This document shows, piece by piece, positions 49,949 through 61,065 of a DNA stretch of 64,000 nt. The stretch's first letter is position 1. The number at the start of each line of letters is the position of its first letter. A program made the position numbers and the translations under genes. This DNA is from Diaprepes abbreviatus (lineage: Eukaryota; Arthropoda; Insecta; Coleoptera; Curculionidae): positions 7,494,001-7,558,000 of the forward strand of contig JASJET010000032.1 in NCBI GenBank assembly GCA_034092305.1. Reading direction: 5' to 3'. The notes beneath the pieces are model-generated. The model saw nothing but the letters and a program-made list of their open reading frames with translations. It had not been told where the DNA came from and did not search any database.

Positions 49949-51934
49949 CTAATTTAATAACGGCACTGCATTAACAATCTGATGTTGGTTTGCTTTTATC
50001 CACGTAGATATTTTCACACAAAAAGAATATACATTTACAATAGATTTTATTTCTAAAGGTAATAAATTAAATAACTTTGGACCGATATACATAATATGCC
50101 TCTGCGAAGCCGTGTATAATGCCACAGGAAAGGTAAGGCCTCCATTGTGAACAGACCTGGTATGAACATTGTGCATAATCGGACTTCTATATTCATCGCA
50201 CTTCTTCATAAATTTTAAAACATTTTTAAAATACAATTGTCTGATAGTTAAAAGGTCAGCTTGTTCAAATAACAAGTCTGATGGAAACCGCCTTGATTTA
50301 TTCAAGAATATTTTTATTATATACTTTTGAGTAACAGTCAACGGGTAAAGGATGCTACCACATGCACTGCCCCAAACATTCAAACCATATGCGAGGACTG
50401 ACTCAATCAAAGCCTGGTAAGTCATTCGCAATAGCTTCAAAGACAGGAATTCTCTCAGTTGGTAGAACTTGTATATAGTCTTTCGAAGTTTTTTAGTGAT
50501 ATAGTTTACGTGAGCATCATATCTGAGATTCCGGTCAATGAACACCCCCAAGTATTTAACCTTGTCCGCCGCTGCCACAGACTCAATACATCCGCACTGT
50601 TTCTCACCCATAAGACATTCATAATTATGTACTAAAAGATTAGGATATACAGTATTAACTCTATTATTCATAGAAAAGGCCATGTGGACAGTTTTACTGA
50701 CATTAATAGTCAGGAGATTCTGATCCATCCACAGTCGTACCCTCGAAAAGTAATCCTCTGCTCTCTGAAATGTCTCTTGCCAAGATTTACCTTTAATTAA
50801 AATAACTGTATCATCGGCATAACAAATACATTCACTATTTTCATTTGGAAGAACAGTGAAAAGATCATTTATATATAGAGAGAACAGGACAGGACCCAAT
50901 ACTGTACCCTGCGGTACTCCAAACTCCACATTACCTGTTTTACTTAGTGTTTCATTTATTCTCACTTTCTGTGTTCGATTAGTTATATATGACTCAAACA
51001 GGTCATACACGATACCTCGAATGCCAATACTTTCAAGTTTACTCAGTAATTTTTGGTGCGCCACAGTGTCAAATGCACGAGCCAAATCAACAAATATCCC
51101 CAGTGTCTTGAATTTTGTATTAAACCCACGAATTATATAATCCGTTACATGCACTATTGCATCCTCCGTGCCTACTCCCGACCGAAATCCATACTGAGAA
51201 AGAGACAAAATTTTATTTTCTTTCAAAAAATCATCCAATCTGAGTTTAATGCACTTCTCAAAAAGCCGGCTGATCGAACTAGTCATCGTAATAGGTCGAT
51301 AGTTTTCCTTATTTAATTTATCCCCCGATTTATAAATTGGAACGATAACCGCGTTCTTTAAAATTGCAGGATATCTTCCTTTTTCAAATATCAAATTTAT
51401 TAAATGTAAAAGAGGCTTTATAAGGCAAATATGATTATCTTTCAATATTTTAGGAGAGATATTGTCATTACCAGCCGCCGCTTTAGTGTTTAAAGAATTT
51501 ATTACGGTAATTAGCTCACTCTCAGTTATGGGATGCAAAAACATGGAATTCGAAATACGTTTACTACAGAAATTGTAATTGTTTGTTTTGATCTTTTCCG
51601 CCAAGTCCTTGCCCATACTTCCAAAATAATCCAAAAAAATATTAGCAATTCGCAGGCTATCACAAATAAGCTCACCCTCATTCTTAATCAGTGATATTCC
51701 CCCAGACCCACTATTCTCATTGGTAGCTCGCCTAATCACCTCCCACGTTCTCTTAATGTCACCTTTACAGTCAACCAGCCTGCTTCTGAAAAACGCATAT
51801 TTCGATTTTTTAATAAGGTTTATAAGCAGATTTCTATACCTTCTAAATTTTTCTGTGGCTTCGATATTCTCTGGGCTCTTGTCCGCTATCTTTTTAAGTT
51901 TATCTCTATTTTTAATAGATGTAATAATACCCAT
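49949..51934 (-). CDS. Reverse transcriptase (ORF2 3' part)
   Basis: An intact 661-codon frame. The RT domain includes PIYKSGDKLNKENYRPI (about 200-214), the first catalytic Asp in FVDLARAFD (281-289), FGVPQGTVLGPVLF (338-351) and the active site CYADDTVILI (371-380), with a thumb region and LGVFIDRNLRYDAHV downstream. The C-terminal 150 residues are helical, with no RNase H motif evident. It performs target-primed reverse transcription. It is linked to the endonuclease frame upstream through a shift in a run of T at 51948-51957. Confidence 0.9.
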   Translation of the reverse strand: MGIITSIKNRDKLKKIADKSPENIEATEKFRRYRNLLINLIKKSKYAFFRSRLVDCKGDIKRTWEVIRRATNENSGSGGISLIKNEGELICDSLRIANIFLDYFGSMGKDLAEKIKTNNYNFCSKRISNSMFLHPITESELITVINSLNTKAAAGNDNISPKILKDNHICLIKPLLHLINLIFEKGRYPAILKNAVIVPIYKSGDKLNKENYRPITMTSSISRLFEKCIKLRLDDFLKENKILSLSQYGFRSGVGTEDAIVHVTDYIIRGFNTKFKTLGIFVDLARAFDTVAHQKLLSKLESIGIRGIVYDLFESYITNRTQKVRINETLSKTGNVEFGVPQGTVLGPVLFSLYINDLFTVLPNENSECICYADDTVILIKGKSWQETFQRAEDYFSRVRLWMDQNLLTINVSKTVHMAFSMNNRVNTVYPNLLVHNYECLMGEKQCGCIESVAAADKVKYLGVFIDRNLRYDAHVNYITKKLRKTIYKFYQLREFLSLKLLRMTYQALIESVLAYGLNVWGSACGSILYPLTVTQKYIIKIFLNKSRRFPSDLLFEQADLLTIRQLYFKNVLKFMKKCDEYRSPIMHNVHTRSVHNGGLTFPVALYTASQRHIMYIGPKLFNLLPLEIKSIVNVYSFCVKISTWIKANQHQIVNAVPLLN

Positions 51935-52088
51935 AGTAATCCATTCCTTTTTTTTTTCTTTGTATTTTTAATTTGTTTTGTTTAGTCGAGTGAGAAACAC
52001 ACTTATTTATTTTTTGAATAAAAATTTCGGTGCATGAATCAATATCAGAACCGTAAACGGAATCCCAGTTTTCATTGTTGATTTGATT

Positions 52089-52928
52089 TTATAATTTTAT
52101 GTGATCTATTGTTTTTATTATGGGATGAGAGTTGTGATTAGTAATAATGGGTTTATTATTCATATTTTTAAAGTCAATGTTCAGTATAATCGGGAAATGG
52201 TCGGTAATGCCAGAAATCAATACAATAGGTTTTACATTACTGTAATTAAGCTTATTGTAAATAAAAAAATGATCAACGCATGATCCAGAGAAACGGTCTT
52301 GTCTAGTAATATTATTTATTTGACTGACATATCCCATGCCACTCAAACAATTCAGATAATTACAAGTAGTTTCACTACCTACATCCTTCAAATCTATATT
52401 TATATCACCACAGAACACTTCAATAGGATTTTTTGACATTTGTCCCTCAAGAAAAACCTGTAGATCAGCTACAAACTCGTCGGCATTTAAAGAAGGCAAT
52501 CTGTATACTGCAGTCACTCCCATATCAATATTATTTTGTCTCAAGATAACCCTTAAGAATTTTGTGTTTCTCACCATAATAACCTCAAAACTTGGGAACA
52601 AATTAAACTTAACCAAGACAATGGTTCCATCACACTTATTTAGCTGACTATCATTATAAAAAATATCATATCCGTCTAAAGCGAAACAATTCAAATCATG
52701 CACAATCCTCGTCTCTGAAAGTACAATTATGCCGAATTCAGACGATGATGACTCAAGGAAAGCCATCAAATTTTCATAATTCTTTGAAATACTACGTATA
52801 TTAAAATGAATAATATTAATATATGTTTCAGGACTATTAGAGCTAATCAAAAGGTCCATTTCATTTATACTATCACAATTAAAAGTTTTTACAGACTGAT
52901 AATCGTCCAATATATCGTACACAGCCAT
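52089..52928 (-). CDS. APE-type endonuclease (ORF2 5' part)
   Basis: A 279-codon ORF. Motifs: HFNIRSI (catalytic Asn), LSETRI (metal-binding Glu), GDINIDL (Asp-x-Asn), DHFFIYN and the final ITDHFPI (Asp-His). All key residues of the EEP family are present. It nicks target DNA to prime reverse transcription. A stop at 52086-52088 and a frameshift near 51955 separate it from the RT, so ORF2 is broken only twice over 3 kb. Confidence 0.9.
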   Translation of the reverse strand: MAVYDILDDYQSVKTFNCDSINEMDLLISSNSPETYINIIHFNIRSISKNYENLMAFLESSSSEFGIIVLSETRIVHDLNCFALDGYDIFYNDSQLNKCDGTIVLVKFNLFPSFEVIMVRNTKFLRVILRQNNIDMGVTAVYRLPSLNADEFVADLQVFLEGQMSKNPIEVFCGDINIDLKDVGSETTCNYLNCLSGMGYVSQINNITRQDRFSGSCVDHFFIYNKLNYSNVKPIVLISGITDHFPIILNIDFKNMNNKPIITNHNSHPIIKTIDHIKL

Positions 52929-52980
52929 AGTTGTGTTTTAATAGCAATAAATCGCTAAATTAATATTTACTTATATAACT

Positions 52981-53354
52981 TTACCAATCCATTAAGCTAT
53001 CAATGTCGCTTTCCTTGTTAATTTTTATAATTGGACTATTATCACTCTGTCTAACAAGAATGTTACCATTTTTCGCCCAAACATATTTAAATCCTTTTTG
53101 CTTGAGTCCCCGTGCTTTTTTGAAGAGGTTACGCTCTTCCAGTGATAGATCTTCATTGAAGTAGAGAGCCAAGTTTTCCCCCGGTAATCCACACTCTGCT
53201 GAAGTAATTCGTCCCTTGAGCCTTCTTTCTTCCAAAAATTCCCCTTTTCATCCTTATTTTTGAACTCGATTATAACTGGACAATTTTCTTTTTTAGTGTT
53301 CGATAGTCTTATAACAATATCATTTCTTTCTAGATTTGGATTCACATATTTCAT
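52981..53354 (-). pseudogene. ORF1 C-terminal part with baculovirus-FP-like domain
   Basis: Two overlapping frames (53025-53354 and 52981-53235) joined by a frameshift near 53230. The pattern NEDLSLEERNLFKKAR, then FKYVWAKNGNILVRQ and a final D-x-DSL is the FP25K-type domain common in ORF1 proteins of insect non-LTR elements. The coiled-coil N-terminus is lost by 5' truncation. Confidence 0.7.
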
Positions 53355-53449
53355 TACTTTTTCAATTTTTGTGTCAAATATTGTATGTTCTATAAATACA
53401 GTATTAGTAACAAAGTATCAATATGAACTAAAACTTCGGTCCTGAAAAG

Positions 53450-53800
53450 GGCTGTTGTTTTATGCCCTTGAAAAGGGGTGCGGGGTTTATAGCGGCACAT
53501 CCTCATTGACAGACTACCAACTCGAAGTGTCGCACGGACCCTGGGGATTTTCGGGCGTTGGCGATGCTGGTTCCAACTCCGCTTTGTTCGGAGAATCCAG
53601 CTCTGGCGCCGGACTGTCACGCATTTCTTCAAGGCTTTGAAGCACCCAGTCGTCTAAGTCGTTCAACAGCACAATCTTGGGATCGTAGTCGCAGCAAACG
53701 GGTATGGGTTCATCTAGGTCGTCCCATCGTTGGACGTCAAAATTCCAAAGTGAATGTCGTCCAGCTCCGTCTTGATCGTGCGAAAGTCAAAGTAGATATG
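53450..53800 (-). pseudogene. Acidic coding-like fragment, unidentified
   Basis: The minus-strand frame from about 53720 to 53530 is open and acidic/proline-rich (RWDDLDEPIPVCCDYDP, LLNDLDDWVLQSLEEM, then PAPELDSPNK). A frameshift upstream near 53725 continues with DDIHFGILTSNDG. The stretch is richer in G+C than its surroundings. Not recognised; it may belong to a gag-like or host gene. Confidence 0.35.
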
Positions 53801-54600
53801 GCTGTATCACCCGGTCTCAGTTATATAGAACTACCCCACCAGCGGGTTCTAAATGTTGTGTGTTGGTGAGAGCTCATAGAAAAAATTACGTAAATCTTGT
53901 TTGGACTTAAAAAAAATTTCACCTACAACTTCCCCACACTCCCATCCAGCGGTCGAGGTTCCTTTCTGTAGATTTTTGACTTTTTTTGCTCCCAATTTTT
54001 TTTATTTTAAAATTTTTCAATTTTCTTTATACATCATTGCATTCTCCTCAAATTTCTAAGTGCTTTTTTTCTCTTTATCTTGAACTGTTTCCGAGCTTTT
54101 CTCTAAACATTCAACGTTGGCGCGCATTCGCCATTTTCCTTATTTTTTTTTAGAAAAAGTCTTATTTTACTCATTACCTTCCGAAAAAAATGCTTGAATA
54201 TAGTACTTAATTTCCTCTATAATATTTTCAAATAACTTTTTTTGATATTCCTTACCGTTACTTTTCTACATATTTTCTAAATCGCTTTTTTCTTGCGTTG
54301 TATAAGTATTTTTTTCCACTAAATAAATCCCTAGACTTTTCGTCTTTTGTAACTCCGCAATAGTAAACTAAAACTACGATTAAAAAATTATGTGGTCTTA
54401 AAAAAGAACCGTTGTTATCTAAACTCCCGTACTCCCTTCTTAAGAATGGACTTCTCCGTCCACTTTTTTGCAGGGTTTCCAATAAATATAAAACTATACT
54501 TGACTTTTACAAATTTATTTATTTATATACCATTATCAATATGTTTCAACATTTTTAAGTGTTACATATAATCAAAAATTACATGAAAATATAAATTCGT
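53801..54600. other. No recognisable gene
   Basis: AT-rich sequence with long T runs. Short ORFs such as 54258-54482 (minus) show no family features. Confidence 0.5.
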
Positions 54601-54615
54601 TAGTCACTGAACCGT

Positions 54616-55600
54616 TTAATACATTATAACTAAAAAATGGGTCGTGAATAAATATTCCGTACACTTAAGTGTCTTTGGGGAATTTATTCTTTCTGATTTG
54701 AACTCCAATTTCACGTCCAAGGTGGATGAGTTAATAGCCTCTGATTGATGACTAAAATAGATAATAAAAACGGGGTTTTTAATATATTCGGCGAACGTCA
54801 TCATCGGATCGTTTATTTCACGCCCATAGTAGCTGCTTTGGAAATTTTCATAATTATAATAGGCTGCTGCATACAGTTTCTTGGCGAAATTCAAATTCAA
54901 TCTTTCGTATGGAAATATTGTTGAATTTAGATATAGTCTATTATCGTATACGGTGGTGTAAGTAAATGGTTGCATTTCTTACTTTTTTGTCGCAATTATT
55001 TCTGTCCTGAAATCCGATAATTATATATCGGGGTCTTTCTAGACTTGTATTCGGCCTTAAGGCTTATATGTCGGAGGAGGTTTGTCGTAAAGCTGGCAAT
55101 TCGTACAGATCCCATTTGCGATATGCCATTTGAATACTTGCATTATTTCCACCTTTATTAATGCGAGACAATATTTTCAGTTTTTGCTTCTCATCTGGAA
55201 TGATGTGACGAATTTTCTATTCGATTTTGCCGGTACTTATTTCGGCGTTAACTTCACCGACATAGCTATTGGTAATGGTGCAAACTATAATCATAATAAG
55301 GCCTTGTTTTTTATTGAAAACACCTTTTGTATAATCTGTATATCTAATAAGATATTTTAAAGGTATTTTCCCGGAGAATACATTACTTACGGTGTCTACG
55401 ATATCTTGGTTTGCTTTGTCGAGACCCCATTCGCATGTCATGACAGATCTTTGTTGCAAACTTCCGAATGAAGCCATGATTTTTAGTGTTGTGATAACTC
55501 CAGATTTACGAACCACAGCAACTTATTGATCTTCCGTCTCGTAGCGAATCCCCAAACTTAGTAGACAGCATACAAAATTCACGATTGAAGCAAAAACTCA
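54616..55600 (-). pseudogene. Double jelly-roll major capsid protein, copy D
   Basis: The C-terminal part 54616-54975 aligns with the other copies: LYLNSTIFPYERLNLNFAKK against VHLNSKVFPYDFDINK in A, then a YYNYENFQSSYY segment and a VFIIYFSHQSEAI strand. The earlier part 55217-55516 matches the central region (VITTLKIMASFGSLQ, IPLKYLIRYTDYTKGVF). The section between is damaged and the N-terminus is missing. It fits the MCP family only when compared with the neighbours. Confidence 0.6.
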
Positions 55601-55603
55601 TTT

Positions 55604-56330
55604 CTATGAAAGCTTCTTCAATTCCAATTTCACAATAATTTCCTTCCTTTGAAAATTGATTAAATCAGCGCTATCGTCCGAGATGCGAAGAATAATATTG
55701 TCGATAAACTGAAGTCCTTCGGGCATTAACGGCATTTAAATATTATTTTCTGGTTCTTTAATAATTTTATAACCGAGTTACACATCGATATCGAATTCAA
55801 ATAAGGTATGACCTTCTACAGAATTCATATATGTTCTTACTTATATTACAGTCCTCGCGTATGATGCGTACTTTCATTATTTCCACCATTTCGGTTGACT
55901 CATGTTTTTTGTCTCTTTTCAACACTGTATGGTTAAATCCTAACATTTTACCGATACTCGCCTCTCCCCGGAAATCTATAGTATATTGGTATTTCAGTTC
56001 ACATTTCAGCCTATTACTATTAGTTACTAAGGAAAAGATTCCATCAGTACTTTCTCCACTTGAATTCTTCAATGTCTCTAACATAGCTTTACCTATTCTA
56101 TCTACTTCATAGGCCCTAGGCGGAATCTGCAATTGTATTGGTTCGGTGGTGTAGCCATCTTTCATGTAGACAAACTTATCGTTGCTTTTATCCACATTAA
56201 AAATTGAATTGTATGTGTAAAATCCCAGCGATGCAAGGCCTTATTTGTTTTCTCTACGTAATTCGATGGGTAGACAAAAATCAGCACTTTAGACACTTGA
56301 TTGTCCTTTTAGTGTGAACGTATAATTCAT
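55604..56330 (-). pseudogene. Penton-like minor capsid protein, copy D
   Basis: ATG 56330 (MNYTFTLKGQSSV) with an early stop and a frameshift near 56200. ORF 55797-56195 carries IQLQIPPRAYEVDRIGKAM, IDFRGEASIGKMLGFNH and VEIMKVRIIREDCNI. After another shift the C-terminus (GYKIIKEPEN, then FIDNIILRISDDSADLINF) ends at 55604. These parts follow the order of motifs in copy A 12103-12942. Confidence 0.65.
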
Positions 56331-56528
56331 GACTAACAATTAAAACATCCAACATCTCGGTTTTATTCTTAGCGGCAACATTTAAAAAAGTTCATCTCAT
56401 GATGAGGTATAGATTTCATTGCATTAGATAGTAATGTTTTTTTTATGCTTTTATGCACACATCGCTGATTTTGCAATAACCACAAAATATTTTTCTAGGT
56501 GTAAGAGCGTCATTAACCGTGTCCTCAT

Positions 56529-56744
56529 TTAAATTGTTGGTGGAGTAAACTTATCCCAAACGAATGGAATTTCTTTTGGGACCAATGCAATCATTATTTC
56601 CTTGGGCATGTTTTCTAGCTGTTTCACGATAATTTTCCTTAATTCACCGGCTAGATGAAGTGCTTTCAATGACCGCAACATTTTAGTACAGTTGTTGCGA
56701 TCCATTTGCGGTGTTAAGGGTGGTAGTGATGACCATGGTGACAT
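56529..56744 (-). CDS. Small hypothetical protein, copy D
   Basis: An intact 71-codon ORF starting MSPWSSLPPL, with a helical middle (LRSLKALHLAGELRKIIVKQLENM). It starts two codons after the protease reading ends and has no counterpart in A or C. Unknown; it may be specific to this lineage. Confidence 0.35.
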   Translation of the reverse strand: MSPWSSLPPLTPQMDRNNCTKMLRSLKALHLAGELRKIIVKQLENMPKEIMIALVPKEIPFVWDKFTPPTI

Positions 56745-56769
56745 CTTTTATGGTGATGATTCGACAAGA

Positions 56770-57065
56770 AACTTTAAGCACAAATACCTACACCAGACTG
56801 TTCCAAATCCCTGTTGACGATCGTATGTATAATACATAATTTTCAGTGGTTAGGATCCCGTTTGCAACTATTGCACCAATTCGATCGGTGGGAGTAAATC
56901 GTCGAAGCTATCATAATATGTTACTTTACAATTGGTTTTTCTATAAGCTACCCAATGAGTCCCTACACTAGACATATGGCTGTTTCATAACGTAGAGGAC
57001 GTTGTCTAGGTAACGAATCCCTAATATAAACACCTCAAAAGTGTCCTATTCTCTCATAATTTTCA
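56770..57065 (-). pseudogene. Adenain-like cysteine protease, copy D
   Basis: Two frames. The early part holds GVYIRDSLP (as IPNF-x-GVFM in A). After a shift near 56980 the catalytic His strand VGTHWVAYR, the acidic turn YYDSFDDLLPPTE and the Cys helix WCRYLCLKFL follow. A stop and a second short shift lie between the last two. It was recognised from the A and C proteases; it begins directly at the breakpoint with the gypsy integrase. Confidence 0.6.
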
Positions 57066-57540
57066 ATATCGATGTTAGATAGAGGTCTTCTAGGCTATTA
57101 AAAATGGCTGAATGCCTTTATCTCAGTTATTTTGTTGCTTATTTACTTGTATTTTGATATAATTGTCCAGCGTTCTCTTGCATCTCTCGACCATTCCATC
57201 TGACTGTGGATGTAGGTGTGTAGTTCTAGTTTGGTGGATTTTCAAAAGCGTGCAAAGGTTCGTTAAAGCTTCAGGTTCAAAGTTTCTGCCTTGATCAGAG
57301 TGTATTTCTCTTGGCACCCCATATCTACAAATCCACTTTTCAAACAATATTTCAGCAACGGTGATGGTTCTTGATTTGGTATCGCATAGACTTCTGACCA
57401 TTTTCTGAAATAATCCATAGCTACCAACATATAGCGATTCTCGGTTTTACTTACTAGTAGGAAATGGTCCTGCTACGTCTACTGCAATTCTTTTAAAAGG
57501 TAATCCTACATTATACTGCTTCATTTTACCATGGCTACGA
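57066..57540 (-). pseudogene. Integrase of the second gypsy element, truncated
   Basis: ORF 57123-57401 has WICRYGVPREIHSDQGRNFE (second catalytic Asp) and HPQSDGMVERCKRTL (catalytic Glu). The frame goes on with stops through a PFLIA segment to about 57070. The region with the first Asp lies upstream to 57540. Confidence 0.75.
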
Positions 57541-57779
57541 GTCGTTGGTTCTTTACTGGCAGCACAGTCAGTAAAGGTTGTGCATCTGCGCGACTGCCCA
57601 GCCAATAGAACCTCTAAGTGGCCGCCACCACCATTATGTATAGCTTACAGTACTTTTGGGACCTTTTCGGTGGGTAAGCGGGTCTGGTATTTGCAGTTTT
57701 TGCCACCAGAGCTCTCCCAAACTCTTTTTAGTATACTATCGTGCATAATTAAGGAATCCCATTAGGCCCAATAATCTTT

Positions 57780-59190
57780 TACTTTTTGACTTATTACTCT
57801 TTAATTTAATAATAATGTCAAAATCTGGATCTTCTTGTTATTTGGAGATGATTTTGGGATCCCAATCCAAAGAGTATTCTAGTTGTGGCTTTTGATAATA
57901 GAAATCCTATGATTTTTACGCTTATCATGTCTGTTATAGCGCTTGCATTCTTTTGGAGATGATCTTCTTGACAAAGCGCCCATATTTTTGTGGTTGAGGC
58001 ATTTTCTGTGTTTAATTTTAAAATCGTACTCTTGTAAGCATTGTAACCATCGTGCTATTTGACCTTCAGGATTTTTAAATTGTAAAAGCTACTGATGCCT
58101 GGTCTGTTCACGGGAGAAATTTTTGGCCATAGAGATATTTGTGATAGTGTTCCAATGGCGAGTAGTTCTTTTTTTGTTACACAATAATTTCGCTCAGCAT
58201 TGCAGAATACTCTGCTAAAAGGCCCTTTTTTAGTTCATTAAAAGTAGTTTCGCAGTCTGCGAACCATTCATAGTTGTTGCTATTTTCAGTCAGTAGATGT
58301 AAAGTCTTGCAATATCGGCGAATCCTTTTATGAATCTTCTATAGTAAGTACAGAGACCCAGAAAGCTTCTAAGTTTATGCTTGTTTTCCGGTATTGGCCA
58401 ACCTTGAATGGCTTCCGCCTTCTCTGGATCTCGTCGTACACTAGCTTCTGTGATTATAAGCCACAGGAATTCAATTTCTTTCTGAAAAAATTTACATTTC
58501 TTCGGATTGAGCTTTAATTGTACACTTCTCAGTTTTTTAAATACATTTTAGAGATTTTTCAAATGATCGTCAAATATTTTTCCCACAATTATGATGTCAT
58601 CTAGATATACTAGGCATGTTTTCCAAGTTAGTGCATGTAAGATTCGTTCTATTAAACGTTCAAAAGTGGCTGGGGAATTACATAAACCAAATGGCATAAC
58701 ATTAAACTGCCATATTTCCATTCCAGTTTAATAGGCGGACTTTTCTTTATTCTATGGTTGAAGCTGTACCTGCTAATAGCCATTTTCAAGTTCAATGTGG
58801 AAAACTATTTTGACCCAGTTAAAGTGTCTAGAGTGTCATTAATACGAGGTAAAGGAAAACTGTCTTTTTTTGTGACGCCATTAAGTCCGTTGAAGTCGAC
58901 TATAATCTAGTTGAGCCATCTTTCTTCTTAACTAATACAATTGGGGATGTTCATGAACCTTGGGAAGGTTATATAATGCCTTGTTTCTGCATGTCTCTAA
59001 GCATCGTGTTCACCTCGTCGCATTTTGCTAACGGTATTCTCCTTGCAGCTTGTTTAATTGGAATTGATTCATCAGTATTTATTCGATGCTCGACTATATT
59101 GGTCCTTCCTAAGTCGCTATCAGATAAAGAGAAAACATCCTTATTTCTTCTTAAAAGATCTTCCAGTCTAGCCACCTGAACTTGATTCAA
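57780..59190 (-). pseudogene. Reverse transcriptase/RNase H region of the second gypsy element
   Basis: Fragmentary frames. The start is at 58969-59190 (DLGRTNIVEHRINTDES, the usual lead-in to the RT). MPFGLCNSPATFERL lies near 58680, the active site LVYLDDIIIVG near 58610, and RNase H-like remnants at 57900-58300. Many stops. The motifs are clear despite decay. Confidence 0.75.
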
Positions 59191-59628
59191 TAAAGGTGTT
59201 GATGTGCTATTTAGGTCTTAAAGTACCTTAATTAGACTAGCAGGTAATTTTTCAGATTGTAACGGGATACCGGTTACTATCATGTCGACAGGTTAACAGG
59301 TAGCAATTTTATCACCTTTTCTGATCTGTTGGGGATAATCCTTCAAGTTCAGCGTCTTGGCAAATATAGTGCTTCTTTCATTCTGGATCAATGTTCTTGC
59401 AGGAATAATTCGTTTTGCATCAACGAGCAATCTTGAATTGGTACAATCAAAACTACTTCATCTTCTTCAGAGTCATCAAACTTTACTTTTATTATGCATT
59501 CTGAATTTGGCTATAACATCGCATCTACAAGAAGTACAACTTTTCTGATCGACGCTTTTTGGTAGATCAACAAAAATTTCTTCATTTCTAGTTCGCAGTA
59601 GTCGTTGGGAAAGATCAAGAACATACTT

Positions 59629-59865
59629 CTAATGTTCCATAACATATAGACCTAGTATTACTTCGTCCAAAATATCATCCAAAATAAATACATGTTTGAA
59701 AGGGGTGCTTTCCAGAGCTTTTTCGGCTTCATGTTTCACTTTCACAGGTATTACTTCATCATTGCCGGTTTGTAGTACATAATGATTTTTCGGAAGACAA
59801 ATTTTGCATTGAGTCAAGATGTTCGGCTTTACAATGGTGTGAGTGGAAGCAGTATCTAATACCAT
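59629..59865 (-). CDS. Aspartic protease fragment of the second gypsy element
   Basis: A 78-codon ORF with VLDTASTHTIVKP at the start (active-site D-T-A) and ILDDILDEVILGLYVMEH near the end, matching the flap and ILG parts of retroviral-type proteases. Confidence 0.65.
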   Translation of the reverse strand: MVLDTASTHTIVKPNILTQCKICLPKNHYVLQTGNDEVIPVKVKHEAEKALESTPFKHVFILDDILDEVILGLYVMEH

Positions 59866-59984
59866 TTCACATTCCCGATCACATATCTTTCTCGGTAGTA
59901 CTAACTTGGAACTATTGTTTTGCAGTCGGAATACCTTAATTGGGGCTTGGTAGCACCTAGCCAGCTTTCGCCTCTTAAAGGTCG

Positions 59985-60980
59985 CTACTGAGAGTTCTCC
60001 TGATTCTGATCACTGTCAGGAGCAGTACTACTATTATAGCGATTTTGTACATGCCCCTCTTGGCTACACTTCCAACAATGAATTTTATTTCTGCTATGTA
60101 TGATTGTGTTTTTGTTGTCATGTGTTTTTTGTTTGTTTAAAAATTCTTGCATCTCCCTCATTAGCCTCATTAAGATTTCCTCGTTGATCTTGCGATCATC
60201 CTGGGAAACACTAATTCTTCTTCTAATTCTTCCTTTATTCTGAGGTCTGTTTAGCTGTTTCAAACTGATGGGTATAAGCTGGAGCTTCGGAAATTTCTTC
60301 AGTTGGGCCATTCTTAGAGTTTGACTTATTTCTGGGTCCCGGAAACCTTCAATAAAACTATTTACGGGTAACTCTTGCTTTCTTTCTTCTGGATATGTTG
60401 GGTAAGTCAAATTTATTAGTCTGATTGTATCCGCTTCATATTCTTGAAGACCGTTGTATTTTTATCTTCCTCCTTGGAGTTGGGCTTTATAAACTTCTTG
60501 GAGGTTGGCTTTCCCATAGCGCATTTCCAGAAAAGTAACAATAAATTCATAATCATTGTGTTTTTCTTCACCTCATAGTGCTAGAACAAGAGCACAGGCC
60601 TTCTCCGGTGGACTCCAGTTATTGCCGGTGTAGCTTTGAATTGACAGACATAGCTTTTTAGTTCTTGTTTTATACTTTCTTAATTTTTCTTAATGTCTTC
60701 TTGGCTCGTTTTCAGTGTCATCAATTCTTGCTTCATCATTGGCTTGCCTTTAATTCTTATTTCATCTCTTCTTGGCTTGTCTTTAATTTTTGTTTCATAT
60801 CGTCTTGATTTTTCGTCATACCTTCTTTCAATTCCTGTTTCATCTCCTCGTGGCTTTTTTTTAAATATTTTTTTTGTCTTTTCTTCATATCTTCTTGGTT
60901 TGTTTCATGTCTCGTATCATCATCACTATCTGATTTAAATTAGTTTGAGGTTGTTCTTCCATTATTGCTTTCTGTTTTCT
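59985..60980 (-). pseudogene. gag: Gag of the second gypsy element
   Basis: ORF 59985-60410 holds the C-terminal half: FIEGFRDPEISQTLRMAQ and a zinc knuckle CWKCSQEGHVQNRY, in which the last Cys is Tyr. The N-terminal half (60411-60980) is frameshifted and includes repeated K-x-E-L/M-K-Q-E-L-type heptads at 60690-60900, from a repeated sequence. It would begin near 60965 (a Met in MEEQPQTNLNQ). Confidence 0.65.
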
Positions 60981-61065
60981 AATTTCCACTGGCATACAAT
61001 TCCAATTCACTTTTTTCTTTTTTTTTTCTTATTCTCTAACTTGAACTAACCTCTTCTGGATTTGA

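Larger units (their letters stand above)
49640..53445 (-). mobile_element. Non-LTR retrotransposon, nearly full length
   Basis: Minus strand: ORF1 3' part (52981-53354), endonuclease (52089-52928), reverse transcriptase (49949-51934), then a 3' UTR of about 300 bp ending near a TATATA/ATAATAATTTT tail at 49646-49670. It is 5'-truncated within ORF1 at about 53445. APE-type endonuclease plus an FP-like ORF1 points to the Jockey/CR1/Daphne-type groups; the exact clade is not determined. Confidence 0.85.
54616..57065 (-). mobile_element. Endogenous Polinton/adintovirus-like copy D, fragment
   Basis: Minus strand order: protease (57065-56770), small ORF (56744-56529), penton-like (56330-55604), MCP (about 55600-54616). 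This is the same order as in A and C, but the sequences are far more diverged, so D is a fourth lineage. The left side ends in AT-rich DNA and the right side abuts a gypsy integrase. Confidence 0.7.

Noticed and set aside
50856..51316. Plus-strand ORFs opposite the RT
   Set aside because: Antisense shadows of a clear reverse transcriptase frame.
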